A stretch of 64,000 nt of DNA, taken from positions 496,001-560,000 of the forward strand of contig JACJXZ010000004.1 in NCBI GenBank assembly GCA_020636375.1, written 5' to 3'. This document shows positions 24,724-32,470 of this stretch, one piece after another. Under the pieces are notes generated by a model. That model searched no databases and was not told the origin of the DNA. It saw only the letters and a list, made by a program, of their open reading frames with translations. Numbering within the stretch: the first letter of the stretch is position 1; each line of letters starts with the position of its first letter. The DNA is from Lewinellaceae bacterium (GTDB taxonomy: Bacteria > Bacteroidota > Bacteroidia > Chitinophagales > Saprospiraceae). Both the position numbers and the translations under genes were made by a program.

Positions 24724-26382
24724 ATGAAAGTTTCAAAAAATATATCCCTGCTGTTTTTCCTCTCCTGCCTGGCGGCCCTGGCTTCCGCCCAAACCCCGGA
24801 CCTGCCGGCAGAACAGATAGACATCATCAAGAGCTTCGACGCCCGCCTGGAAGCTACCGACCGGTTCCAGGTTGACCCCGAGCTGCCGCCCCTGGACACC
24901 TCCACCCGCCGCCTGGACTATCAGGTGGCTACCAAGGCCCTGGAAGTGGAGTACCTGCCGCCCAAGATTCGGCCCCTGGCGATGAGCGGAGAGGATGTTC
25001 CCGAAAGCTACAACGGTTACCTCAAGTTCGGGGGAGGATTCCCGGCATCCTTATACGGCAATGGATTTTACAACTTTTCCAACAGCGAGAACTTCAACCT
25101 CGGCCTTTCCGCCCTCCACCACTCGGCCAACAACAACAAAAGCGTCGAGAACCAGCGCTTCTCCTTCACCAAAGTCGGCGCCGACGGGACCTACCAGCAC
25201 GACCTGGGCTTTGCCGTCAATGCGGGCCTGGGCTTTACTTCCGATGTGGTTCACTTCTATGGCTACAACGAGGTGGCCGAGGCCCTGGAGGAGGAGTATG
25301 CCTTCGAAAAAGATGAGGTGCGCCAGCGCTTTTCCATCTTCGACGCCAAGGCCAGCATCTATAACGGCGTGCGTACCGAAGCAGACTTCAACTACCATGC
25401 CGGCGTCAAAATGTATTTCATGGACGACAACTACGCCGCCCGGGAAAATGGCTTCGACCTGCTCATCCGGGGCACTAAGTGGTTCGACGCCTCCCATCCT
25501 CTGACCATCGAGCTGCAGACGGACTTTACGTCCTACAAAGATACTGCCAAGCAAAGCCTGAACAACTTCTTCCTCCGGCCGAGTTATACCTACCACGCCG
25601 AGTCCTTCAAGGCCAAGGTCGGCCTCAATGTCGCCTCTCACGACGACGAGTTTTTCTTCTTTCCGGACGTAGAGCTTTCCGCCATCATCCTGAAGGGCCT
25701 GCTCGGGGCTTACGTGGGCGCTACGGGCACCCTGCAAAAGAACACCTTCCGCTCCCTGAGCGACTATAACCCCTTCATCAGCTCCCGCATCATGGTGGAG
25801 AACAGCCAGTATTACAATTTCTACGGCGGCGTGCGCGGCACCATCCAGCGCATCGACTACGACGGGCAGGTGGGCTACAAATCCGTGAACGACCTGGCGC
25901 TGTTCCTGCTACCCGACGTGAACGACACCATCCCGCGCTTCGACGTGCTGTACGACACGGCAAACATCTTCTTCATCAAGGGTTCCGTCACCGCCCCCCT
26001 CTTCCACGGCTTCGAGCTGACCGGCGCCGTCAGCCAGAACTTCTTTTCCCTCGACCGGGAGGAAAAGGCCTGGCACCTGCCTTCCTTCACCCTCAACGTG
26101 GGCGCCCGCTACACCAAGGTGGTAGACGAAAAGGCGGGAAGCACCCTGATACTGAAAGGCGATTTCTTCCTGGAAAACGGCGTCCCCTACCGGGACGACG
26201 ACGGCAACGCCCAGAACCTCAACGGCCTGTTCGACATCAGCCTGGGCGCCGATTTCTTTTTCGTGGAGAACATCGGCGGCTTTGTTCAAATCAACAACCT
26301 GGCAAACAACAAGCGCGAGCGCTGGCATCGGTACCCGACGTTTGGGATCAATGCGCTGGTGGGGCTGGTGGCGCGGTTTTGA
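24724..26382 (+). CDS. Outer-membrane beta-barrel protein
   Basis: The 552-residue protein has a signal peptide ending near ASAQ (residue 22). A periplasmic linker rich in acidic residues and proline precedes a long series of amphipathic strands such as GYLKFGGGFPASLYGNGFYN, FAVNAGLGFTSDVVHFYGYN and LTIELQTDFTSYKD. It ends in GINALVGLVARF, and the terminal aromatic residue is the usual barrel-insertion signal. No TonB box, plug or TonB-dependent receptor motif was found, so it is a porin-like or unassigned barrel. It probably works with the TPR protein encoded directly upstream. It converges on the amidase gene. Confidence 0.85.
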   Translation: MKVSKNISLLFFLSCLAALASAQTPDLPAEQIDIIKSFDARLEATDRFQVDPELPPLDTSTRRLDYQVATKALEVEYLPPKIRPLAMSGEDVPESYNGYLKFGGGFPASLYGNGFYNFSNSENFNLGLSALHHSANNNKSVENQRFSFTKVGADGTYQHDLGFAVNAGLGFTSDVVHFYGYNEVAEALEEEYAFEKDEVRQRFSIFDAKASIYNGVRTEADFNYHAGVKMYFMDDNYAARENGFDLLIRGTKWFDASHPLTIELQTDFTSYKDTAKQSLNNFFLRPSYTYHAESFKAKVGLNVASHDDEFFFFPDVELSAIILKGLLGAYVGATGTLQKNTFRSLSDYNPFISSRIMVENSQYYNFYGGVRGTIQRIDYDGQVGYKSVNDLALFLLPDVNDTIPRFDVLYDTANIFFIKGSVTAPLFHGFELTGAVSQNFFSLDREEKAWHLPSFTLNVGARYTKVVDEKAGSTLILKGDFFLENGVPYRDDDGNAQNLNGLFDISLGADFFFVENIGGFVQINNLANNKRERWHRYPTFGINALVGLVARF

Positions 26383-26499
26383 GGGGAGATGGGGGGAGTG
26401 GTGTACGGTGTACGTGGCGGGCGGGGGGATGCGGTATACGGCGATGGGGTGGACATCAAAAATTTTAGCCGGCTCGCAGAGACGGTCATTAATCGCACA

Positions 26500-27921
26500 T
26501 CACAAATCGGTTTCCAGATATCTCCCAAAGTGCAACAAAGAACGTTCTCCGCCCCGGCGGGTCGCTACCTGAAGGCCGATAGGCAAGCCGTCTGTATCTT
26601 CGGCAACAGGGATTACGAGGACAGGGTGCCCGGAAAGGTTGAAAGGGCAAACATAAGGCAGCGTATTTTGCCAATAGGGGACGGAACGGCCATCGGAATC
26701 CCAGATTGGAGTTCCGGTCATTCGATGGGTAAAAGCGTTGGTAGCGGCAACCGGGCAGATCAGGAAATCGTAGTTTTCAAAAAACGTTTCCAGGCCTGAA
26801 ACGACTTCTTTTTGAATGGAATAAGCGCTGCTGAGCAACTTGCCCTTATCGGTTATCCCTTGGGCGATATAGGGTCCGAAGAACGGGCCGGAGAATGGAA
26901 GGTATCGGAAGCAGGCTCTGACGGGCCATTTTAGGAACGCCGGGATAGCCTGGCCGATCATTTGCCCGAAGAGGACGGCCCATGCCTGGAAAGCCTGCGT
27001 CCAGTCGGTTTCCGGGCTATCCTCTTTGGCCAATATTCCTTTTCCCGAGATTTTGTAAACCAATTTATTCAAAGCCTCGTATGATTTGCCGTCTGCCTGG
27101 TGAGGCCCGAATCCGTTTGTCCAGGCAACGGAATAGCTTTGCAGGTTTGGCAAAGGGAGCTTTGAAGACGGCCGGGCTTCCCGGATTGCCTGGTATCCCA
27201 ATTCGAGGCCGTTTACGCTCCGGGCCATAGGCCCTACCCCTACCAACCGGCGGAACGATTCCGGTTGCTTCCCGAATGGAGGGCGCAGGCCTTCCAGCGG
27301 AACCTGCCCGGCAGTGGGTTTGAGGGAAAATACGCCACAAAAATGAGCAGGAATTCTAAGAGAGCCGCCGCTGTCGCTGCCGAAATCCAAAGGCGTAAAA
27401 CCGGCGGCTACAGCAGCGGCGCCTCCGCCGGAACTGCCCCCTGGTGTGTAATCCAGGCGATGGGGGTTATTGGCTCTTTTGTAGATGAAGCCCCGGGTCT
27501 GGTGGTCGATCAGCAGTGCCGGGTTGTTGGTTTTGCCCAGGATGATGGCACCGGCATTTTCCAGTTTGTTGACGATGGTTGCGTTATTGTGGGTTTGGGA
27601 CAGGAATCTGGGGCGAAAGTTCGCAGTCGTGTAGCTGCCCCGGTAATCAAATGCTTCCTTAATAGTTACGGGGACGCCGTGCAGCGGGCCCCAGTCTTTT
27701 CCCTGCTGCAGGGCTTCATCTGCTGCCTTTGCCCTTTGCAGCGCTGCTTTTTCGAATACCTGAACCAGAGCATGTATATCCGGGTTCAGCCTTTTGATCC
27801 TTTCCAGGAAAAAAGCGACGGTTTCCCGGCAGGATGTCTTCCCGGATTTGATATCCGCAGCGATCTCACTGGCCGTCATCCGGTTGTCGTTTGATGCCAG
27901 GCTCTTTTCGTGTTTATTCAT
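26500..27921 (-). CDS. Amidase signature-family hydrolase
   Basis: The 473-residue enzyme has the Ser-cisSer-Lys triad: K88 in VPVTIKEAFDYRG, S163 in TPGGSSGGGAAAVAAG and S187 in GSDSGGSLRIPAHFCGV; the 24-residue S163-S187 distance is the family norm. AGAIILGKTNNP and the final GLPIGLQVATRRGGE are also conserved. Such enzymes hydrolyse amides, from small aliphatic or aryl amides to fatty amides. No GatB or GatC gene is adjacent, and the sequence lacks GatA-specific context, so a catabolic amidase is preferred. There is no signal peptide. The frame is intact. Confidence 0.92.
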   Translation of the reverse strand: MNKHEKSLASNDNRMTASEIAADIKSGKTSCRETVAFFLERIKRLNPDIHALVQVFEKAALQRAKAADEALQQGKDWGPLHGVPVTIKEAFDYRGSYTTANFRPRFLSQTHNNATIVNKLENAGAIILGKTNNPALLIDHQTRGFIYKRANNPHRLDYTPGGSSGGGAAAVAAGFTPLDFGSDSGGSLRIPAHFCGVFSLKPTAGQVPLEGLRPPFGKQPESFRRLVGVGPMARSVNGLELGYQAIREARPSSKLPLPNLQSYSVAWTNGFGPHQADGKSYEALNKLVYKISGKGILAKEDSPETDWTQAFQAWAVLFGQMIGQAIPAFLKWPVRACFRYLPFSGPFFGPYIAQGITDKGKLLSSAYSIQKEVVSGLETFFENYDFLICPVAATNAFTHRMTGTPIWDSDGRSVPYWQNTLPYVCPFNLSGHPVLVIPVAEDTDGLPIGLQVATRRGGERSLLHFGRYLETDL

Positions 27922-27981
27922 TTTCAGGCGTTAATATTTAATAAGTTTGAATAACTCGTGCGCCAATGGCTTTTCCCACTA

Positions 27982-28635
27982 TCAAGGTTCCCGGATGAAA
28001 GGCAGTGCCGCATTGGTTCCATTATAATCGGGCGCTTCTACCAATTCGCGGAATTTCCGGAGCGACTGCACGGGCCCGATGCTCAGCGCCCAATTTACCA
28101 TCCAGGCGGGGATCAGGCCGCCGGGGTCGGCTTTCAGGAAATACTCCACTTCAACCTGCCTGCCTTCCAGCGGCCGCAGCCGGAAATTGGATTCGGCGGT
28201 TTGTACGCGGACGTGCTTTGAGGTTTCGGGCAACAAATCCGGTGCGGCAGTTGCCAATGAGAATACTTCCAGGGTTTCGGGGTTTTGAAAGGTGGTGCAG
28301 CGGAAAATAAACTCCCGGTCGGACAAGGGCCAGGGGAAGTCGGACAAGTTGTAATAACAGAACGACTGTTCCGAATCCCCCTCGATAACGCTTCCCGCCT
28401 TGCATTTATACACCCAATCCGGGAAGCGGGCGGCATCCGAAATGACTTTGACTGCTGCGCTCAGCGATGATTCTACGATCAGGGTAGCCTTCAGCTCCTT
28501 GATCTTGCTGTCCGGGGATTCGCGGTAGTACACCTTTATGCCTTCTGTTTCTTTTTGGAATTGCCATTGCTGGCATAGAAGAATAGTGTGTTCTAACAGC
28601 GCCAAAAGCAATAAGATGATTTTCTTTTTGGGCAT
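27982..28635 (-). CDS. Exported START-domain lipid-binding protein
   Basis: The 217-residue protein has an N-terminal signal (KKKIILLLLALLEHTILLC) followed by a single START fold: WQFQKETEGIKVYYRESPDS, AAVKVISDAARFPDWVYKCK, FCYYNLSDFPWPLSDREFIF and the C-terminal helix PAWMVNWALSIGPVQSLRKF. The DFPWPLSDREF segment and the long final helix that caps the ligand tunnel are typical of START proteins, which bind sterols, phospholipids or other hydrophobic molecules. Export of a START domain implies handling of lipid in the periplasm or envelope. It lies 60 bp upstream of the amidase on the same strand. Confidence 0.85.
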   Translation of the reverse strand: MPKKKIILLLLALLEHTILLCQQWQFQKETEGIKVYYRESPDSKIKELKATLIVESSLSAAVKVISDAARFPDWVYKCKAGSVIEGDSEQSFCYYNLSDFPWPLSDREFIFRCTTFQNPETLEVFSLATAAPDLLPETSKHVRVQTAESNFRLRPLEGRQVEVEYFLKADPGGLIPAWMVNWALSIGPVQSLRKFRELVEAPDYNGTNAALPFIREP

Positions 28636-28684
28636 TCTTCAGGTATATGGTTACCAGTTGTGTTAGTTAAATTCTTCGACGCCT

Positions 28685-28756
28685 GGAATTTGGGCATTCC
28701 CCACGCCGCCTCCCAGCCTCCTAAAGGAGTAGCAGCCTCCCAAATGCCCAAATTCC
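28685..28756. repeat. 72-bp foldback element between two minus-strand genes
   Basis: GGAATTTGGGCATT (28685-28698) and AATGCCCAAATTCC (28743-28756) form a perfect 14-bp stem. The loop carries a smaller CTCCTaaaGGAG hairpin and the direct repeat CAGCCTCC. It lies in the 194-bp spacer upstream of the START gene and downstream of the propeller-like gene, and could act as an attenuator or be a small mobile palindrome. Confidence 0.7.
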
Positions 28757-28829
28757 GGAGTTCTGTCAGAATTAGCACGACCGGTATGGTTTTGTGGTTA
28801 TACAGGTACATTTCATGTGCTATTGTCCG

Positions 28830-30119
28830 CTATTGCTGCCCAATAACGGTTGACCCGCCCTCGCTTACCATTCGGATACGGGTGGAGTAAATGCCGGTAT
28901 CGCTATAGGTGCCGGCTTTTATCACCATCTGCGCCCCATCCCAAATCTGGTAAAAACTGTAAGCGTCGTTGACCGTCCGGAAAGGTTTACTTCTTGTGCC
29001 GGTTCTCGGGCTAGTAGGCGGGATTACGCCATTGTCGCTATCCACATAAACGTTTCGGCTGAAATGGTGAAGAGAAAATTCGTCGGAGCAAGCCCAGGCG
29101 AAAGTATACCAATTGGTCAGTACATGGAGTTGCCCCCTGATATTGGGGGCGCTGCCATCGTCCAGGTTCCAGACGGTAAGCCCTTCCGGAGTTTGGGAGC
29201 CGAAGCCGCCGATGCCGCCCAGGCAGTTTTTGCAGGTGTTGTCGAAAGTGTAACTGAAGTAGTTTTCCAGGCCATAATTATTGAAAGAATGCTGAACCTC
29301 CCGCCAGGTGTGCGTTTCGAAAACGTGTATGCCGTCAGTGGGGTTGGGGCCGTCGCCCTGGCCCAGGCAGCCGCCGGTGCCGCATACGACGTAGAGCAGT
29401 TCGCCGCTGCGCGAGAACTCTCCTCCCTGCATGTGGCGGAGCTGCAGCGTCGAGCCGTCTGAGTTTTTAAGCGTATAACTCTCCAGGTAAGTTATGACGT
29501 CGTGGTTACCGGAGTTGGGGTCAGTAAAAATTGACCAGTCGACTTCATAACGGCGCAATTTGTCCGGATGGTTAGACGACGAATAGATATACCCATCCGT
29601 GCCGACGGCACACCAGCCTCCGTGAGCGCCGCCCCTTAATTTCGCATAATTGACGTATGCCAGGTTATCTGCCCGGAAGCAGAGGATTACCGGGGCCTCG
29701 GCCCCTTCGGTTACGGGGACGAGGATGTAATCCACGCCTTCGTATTCGTAGTGGTCGGGGTCTCCCCAGTGCCAGTAATTGTTGTTTCGCAGAATTTGCA
29801 CGTCGCTCATAGCCACCTTGTCCACGCCAGGCGTCTGTTCATTGATGCCCGCGCCCAGCTCCCGGCTTTTGGGAATGCGCCACATAATACCGTTGCTTTC
29901 GTCCTGTGGCGTCATGGTAAAGAACCAGTTCGCCCCGTCGTTGGTTACGCCCTGCATTTCGGTGTCGTTGGGGAACCAGGGGAGGTTGCCCGCGTCCCGG
30001 GGGAATTGGCCCTGGGCCAGGTAGTACCCTTCAAAATCCCGAAGTAGGAGGTTTTGGGCGATGGCCAGGTGGCAGAGATAGGTGGTTAAAAATAGTAATA
30101 TGCTGGTATTCTTTTTCAT
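28830..30119 (-). CDS. Exported propeller-like protein with beta-helix-like tail
   Basis: The 429-residue protein has a signal peptide (cleavage near AIAQ, residue 21). Its main part has repeated blade-like segments (GVTNDGANWFFTMTPQD, GGWCAVGTDGYIYSSSNHPD, LRHMQGGEFSRSGELLYVVC), suggesting a six- to seven-bladed propeller. Near the end, KPFRTVNDAYSFYQIWDG and MVIKAGTYSDTGIYS match the opening of right-handed beta-helix proteins, but the helix itself is missing: only about 20 residues follow. The C terminus therefore looks truncated or is a vestigial domain start. No T9SS sorting domain is visible. The function is not recognised. Confidence 0.75.
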   Translation of the reverse strand: MKKNTSILLFLTTYLCHLAIAQNLLLRDFEGYYLAQGQFPRDAGNLPWFPNDTEMQGVTNDGANWFFTMTPQDESNGIMWRIPKSRELGAGINEQTPGVDKVAMSDVQILRNNNYWHWGDPDHYEYEGVDYILVPVTEGAEAPVILCFRADNLAYVNYAKLRGGAHGGWCAVGTDGYIYSSSNHPDKLRRYEVDWSIFTDPNSGNHDVITYLESYTLKNSDGSTLQLRHMQGGEFSRSGELLYVVCGTGGCLGQGDGPNPTDGIHVFETHTWREVQHSFNNYGLENYFSYTFDNTCKNCLGGIGGFGSQTPEGLTVWNLDDGSAPNIRGQLHVLTNWYTFAWACSDEFSLHHFSRNVYVDSDNGVIPPTSPRTGTRSKPFRTVNDAYSFYQIWDGAQMVIKAGTYSDTGIYSTRIRMVSEGGSTVIGQQ

Positions 30120-30129
30120 GGCGTTGGGT

Positions 30130-31503
30130 TTATTGCGGTTGAATTAAAAGAAGCACCAATCCCTCGCCAGCCTCCAGGCTGGAGAGTGCTTTGCCAATAA
30201 TGGCCCCCCGGCTTTTCTTCCTTTTCCGGGCTTTCATCACATGCCCCGGAATGTCGCTGGAGGTCAGCAGGTCGCCGGGTTTGATCTTCCCATTCTTCGT
30301 TGTAGCCTTCACGTAAACCCGCCCCCACAGCGAAACCAGCTCGTCGCCCTCCAGCACTTCCTTTTGCTCCAGGGTGATCCCGGGGCGGACGCCGCCTGCC
30401 CCGCTGATCACGCCGGCTACCCTCGGGTCATAGGGACTGGAACTGACTTTTAGCTTGCCCGCCGATTCGTCATCGATGACGACCAGGCTGCCGGGTTCCA
30501 GGCTGCCGGATTTTTTGACGTTGAAGTATTCGGCGCCGTCGCCGCCGCCGTTGATTTGAAGTACGTCTACTTCGACTTTGCCGGTAAAAACAGAAGGCCT
30601 TCCATTTCCTCTCAGCTTGGTGCCTCCTCCAAGGCTCAAAAACCCATAATGGTTTTCAGGAGGGTCATTGGCGTTTCCTGCAAGGTGCAACCTGATTTCC
30701 TCCTGGTTGCCCTGGGTGGTTATTCTTAGGCCATTGTCATCTGAGGTGGTATGAAGGTGGAAGGGGGATCCTGGGTTGCTAACCCCAATTCCTACATTAC
30801 CGGAAGAATTAATTACAAAATCGTGTTTCCCATTATCAGGGCGGTCTATAACAAAATTGTCTTCCTGATCTCTGTCGCCCATTACAACAACCCACATTCT
30901 GTCGCGATTTTGATCATAGCTTAAGATTTGATTGTCATGGGTGGGAGTAGTAGCAAAGAATCTCAGCTTATAGTGATTGCCCATGCCGGTTACCCTCATT
31001 GTGCCCAAAACCTCTAAAGGGTCAGCGGGGTCGCTGATTCCGATCCCTACTCTATCCGGGTAAAAAATGTCGGATGAACCTTCCCTTTTCTCCCAGTGGG
31101 CATTTCCCGAGTTTTCAGCATAAAGCGCATACGGCACCGAAAGCAACCTCGCCTTTTCGCCAATATCCAGAAAATCAGTGCCGCCGTTTTTATCGGCCTT
31201 GACCTTGAGATAATAGGCGCCATTTTGCCAATCGATGGCGGAAAGATTGTCATCCGTATCCCCTTCTCCTACGGATATGGCAAATAAGCCCTTATGCGTT
31301 TCCACGCCAAAATGTTCTTCCTGGTAAACAGCGGAATCTTCCCGCAGGATGGTGATCTGTACGCTAATCTCGCCGTCTTCAATGGGTTCGCCGTCGGCGT
31401 TGCGGACTACGGCCTGGTAGGTGAAGGCGTGGGGTGCCTGGGCATTGATAAGGGTTGTAAAGCCAAGCATGAAGGCGAAAGTCGAAGTTAGTATGTATTT
31501 CAT
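30130..31503 (-). CDS. Exported tail-fibre-like protein, paralogue 1
   Basis: The 457-residue protein has a signal peptide (cleavage near INAQ) and the Bacteroidota N-terminal domain that opens with HAFTYQAVVRNADGEPI and ends LLSVPYALYAENSG. A middle region carries WGIGI-type repeats (VGIGISDPADPLEVLGTMRV, VGIGVSNPGSPFHLHT) of the kind seen in phage tail fibres and trimeric adhesins. The C-terminal domain (GSLVVIDDESAGKLKV, RVAGVISGAGGVRPGITL, LVSLWGRVYVKA, GDLLTSSDIPGHVMKA, GAIIGKALSSL) resembles the tail-spike/appendage C-terminal folds that can include self-cleaving IMC modules. It is a paralogue of 36554-37954. A surface fibre is likely; the exact role is unknown. Confidence 0.8.
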   Translation of the reverse strand: MKYILTSTFAFMLGFTTLINAQAPHAFTYQAVVRNADGEPIEDGEISVQITILREDSAVYQEEHFGVETHKGLFAISVGEGDTDDNLSAIDWQNGAYYLKVKADKNGGTDFLDIGEKARLLSVPYALYAENSGNAHWEKREGSSDIFYPDRVGIGISDPADPLEVLGTMRVTGMGNHYKLRFFATTPTHDNQILSYDQNRDRMWVVVMGDRDQEDNFVIDRPDNGKHDFVINSSGNVGIGVSNPGSPFHLHTTSDDNGLRITTQGNQEEIRLHLAGNANDPPENHYGFLSLGGGTKLRGNGRPSVFTGKVEVDVLQINGGGDGAEYFNVKKSGSLEPGSLVVIDDESAGKLKVSSSPYDPRVAGVISGAGGVRPGITLEQKEVLEGDELVSLWGRVYVKATTKNGKIKPGDLLTSSDIPGHVMKARKRKKSRGAIIGKALSSLEAGEGLVLLLIQPQ

Positions 31504-31545
31504 GGCAGGTTTAGATTTTTAGTTGAGTGATAAAATTTTCGGGAT

Positions 31546-31648
31546 TGGGTAAAATCCGTTGAAATTTCGGTGCAAATGGGGAGCGGACCCCGCAATGCTG
31601 CGGGGCAGGCTCTTCAGGTTCGCTGGATAGATCAACGGATTTAACCCA
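31546..31648. repeat. 103-bp foldback element with nested GC hairpin
   Basis: TGGGTAAAATCCGTTGA (31546-31562) pairs with its complement at 31632-31648 with one mismatch. A CCCCGCA/TGCGGGG hairpin lies in the middle, inside a GAGC...GGCAGGCTCT module shared with 24587-24625. The right arm contributes the stop codon of the small ORF at 31641-31784. Apart from this and that ORF the 312-bp stretch 31504-31815 holds nothing coding. Confidence 0.7.
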
Positions 31649-31784
31649 CTACCAACAGTTGCAGCGGTGTTTTTTGCTGTGGATGAGGGATTTGCCCTTT
31701 TAGAAAGGGCGCGACGAGAAGAAAAATTACCGCTAAAAACAGGGTTCTTTTTATATCGAAAAGAAGTATGGCATAATCTTTCAT
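31641..31784 (-). CDS. 47-codon ORF: orphan signal peptide, possible gene remnant
   Basis: The ORF encodes a 47-residue peptide whose core TLFLAVIFLLVAPFLKGQ is a typical Bacteroidota signal peptide ending in Gln. Only about 17 residues follow (IPHPQQKTPLQLLVVG) before a stop codon that lies within the arm of the foldback element 31546-31648. The simplest reading is the 5' remnant of an exported-protein gene cut off by the element. A real short secreted peptide is possible. It lies between T9SS cargo and tail-fibre-like genes on the same strand. Confidence 0.4.
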   Translation of the reverse strand: MKDYAILLFDIKRTLFLAVIFLLVAPFLKGQIPHPQQKTPLQLLVVG

Positions 31785-31815
31785 GGTGAATACGTTTGAA
31801 TAGGGTTAAAAGAAA

Positions 31816-32331
31816 TTACCGGTTGTCCACCTTCAGCACCCTGCAGGCCGGGTATACTTTCCCCCCCTGCGCAAACCGCAGCAGATACAAGCCACCCGGC
31901 AGCCGACTCATATCCAGTTGCATATCGCCGGTTGCTATTTCCACGGTCCGGATCGCCTGTCCGGAAGGGCTGAATAAGCTGGCCGTAACCGGGTGGGAGA
32001 GGGGCGCCTCCAGGCGGATGTTCAGGGCCTGGCTGACGGGGTTTGGGAAAACGGTTAAACCCAGTTCGCATAAAGAAAACAGGTCTTTTGTTCCCGTATC
32101 TATGTCCTCATCCGGTTGCTGGAAACCTTCCGTCAGGATGATGTCGGCGCCCGGCGTTTCACGGGTTTGAACCGCTACTTCGCCGACGGTATAGCTGATG
32201 CTGAGGTTGGCGCCGGCGTTCACGCCATGCCCTCCCGCTGTTGCGATGGCTTGCCGGCCGAGCTGGAGCTGGGCGGTGGCGAAAAGGGGGAGGAGGAGGA
32301 ATAAGAGGGCTGAAATATTACGATTTTTCAT
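31816..32331 (-). CDS. Small T9SS-sorted secreted protein
   Basis: The 171-residue protein has a signal peptide (cleavage near ATAQ, residue 20) and a short N-terminal region of a recurring Bacteroidota type: IATAGGHGVNAGANLSISYT, VGEVAVQT, then ILTEGFQQPD. A complete type IX sorting domain follows from about residue 90: LTVFPNPVSQALNIRL, VTASLFSPSGQAIRTV, MDMSRLPGGLYLLRF-like (here LDMSRLPGGLYLLRF) and a final CRVLKVDN. The protein should cross the outer membrane through the T9SS and may be anchored on the surface. The functional part is very small, so it may serve as a surface tag or structural subunit. Confidence 0.88.
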   Translation of the reverse strand: MKNRNISALLFLLLPLFATAQLQLGRQAIATAGGHGVNAGANLSISYTVGEVAVQTRETPGADIILTEGFQQPDEDIDTGTKDLFSLCELGLTVFPNPVSQALNIRLEAPLSHPVTASLFSPSGQAIRTVEIATGDMQLDMSRLPGGLYLLRFAQGGKVYPACRVLKVDNR

Positions 32332-32377
32332 GTTGCAGGTTTTGATGGTGAGTTGATGTGTGGTTTAGGGGGTGTTG

Positions 32378-32468
32378 GCTGTTTGCTACTCGCTGTTCGC
32401 TATTCGCTGTTGGCTGTTCGCTGTTGGCAATTCGCAATTCGCTATTCGCTACTCGCTTTTGGCGGTTC
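32378..32468. repeat. Degenerate heptanucleotide array (GCTRTTC)
   Basis: Thirteen consecutive 7-bp units of the form GCTATTC, GCTGTTC, GCTACTC, GCAATTC, GCTGTTG and similar end 3 bp from the stop codon of the Kelch gene (32471). The exact 7-bp phase is kept although the units vary. Heptanucleotide arrays of this kind are known from cyanobacteria as STRR sequences. Confidence 0.85.
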
Positions 32469-32470
32469 GC

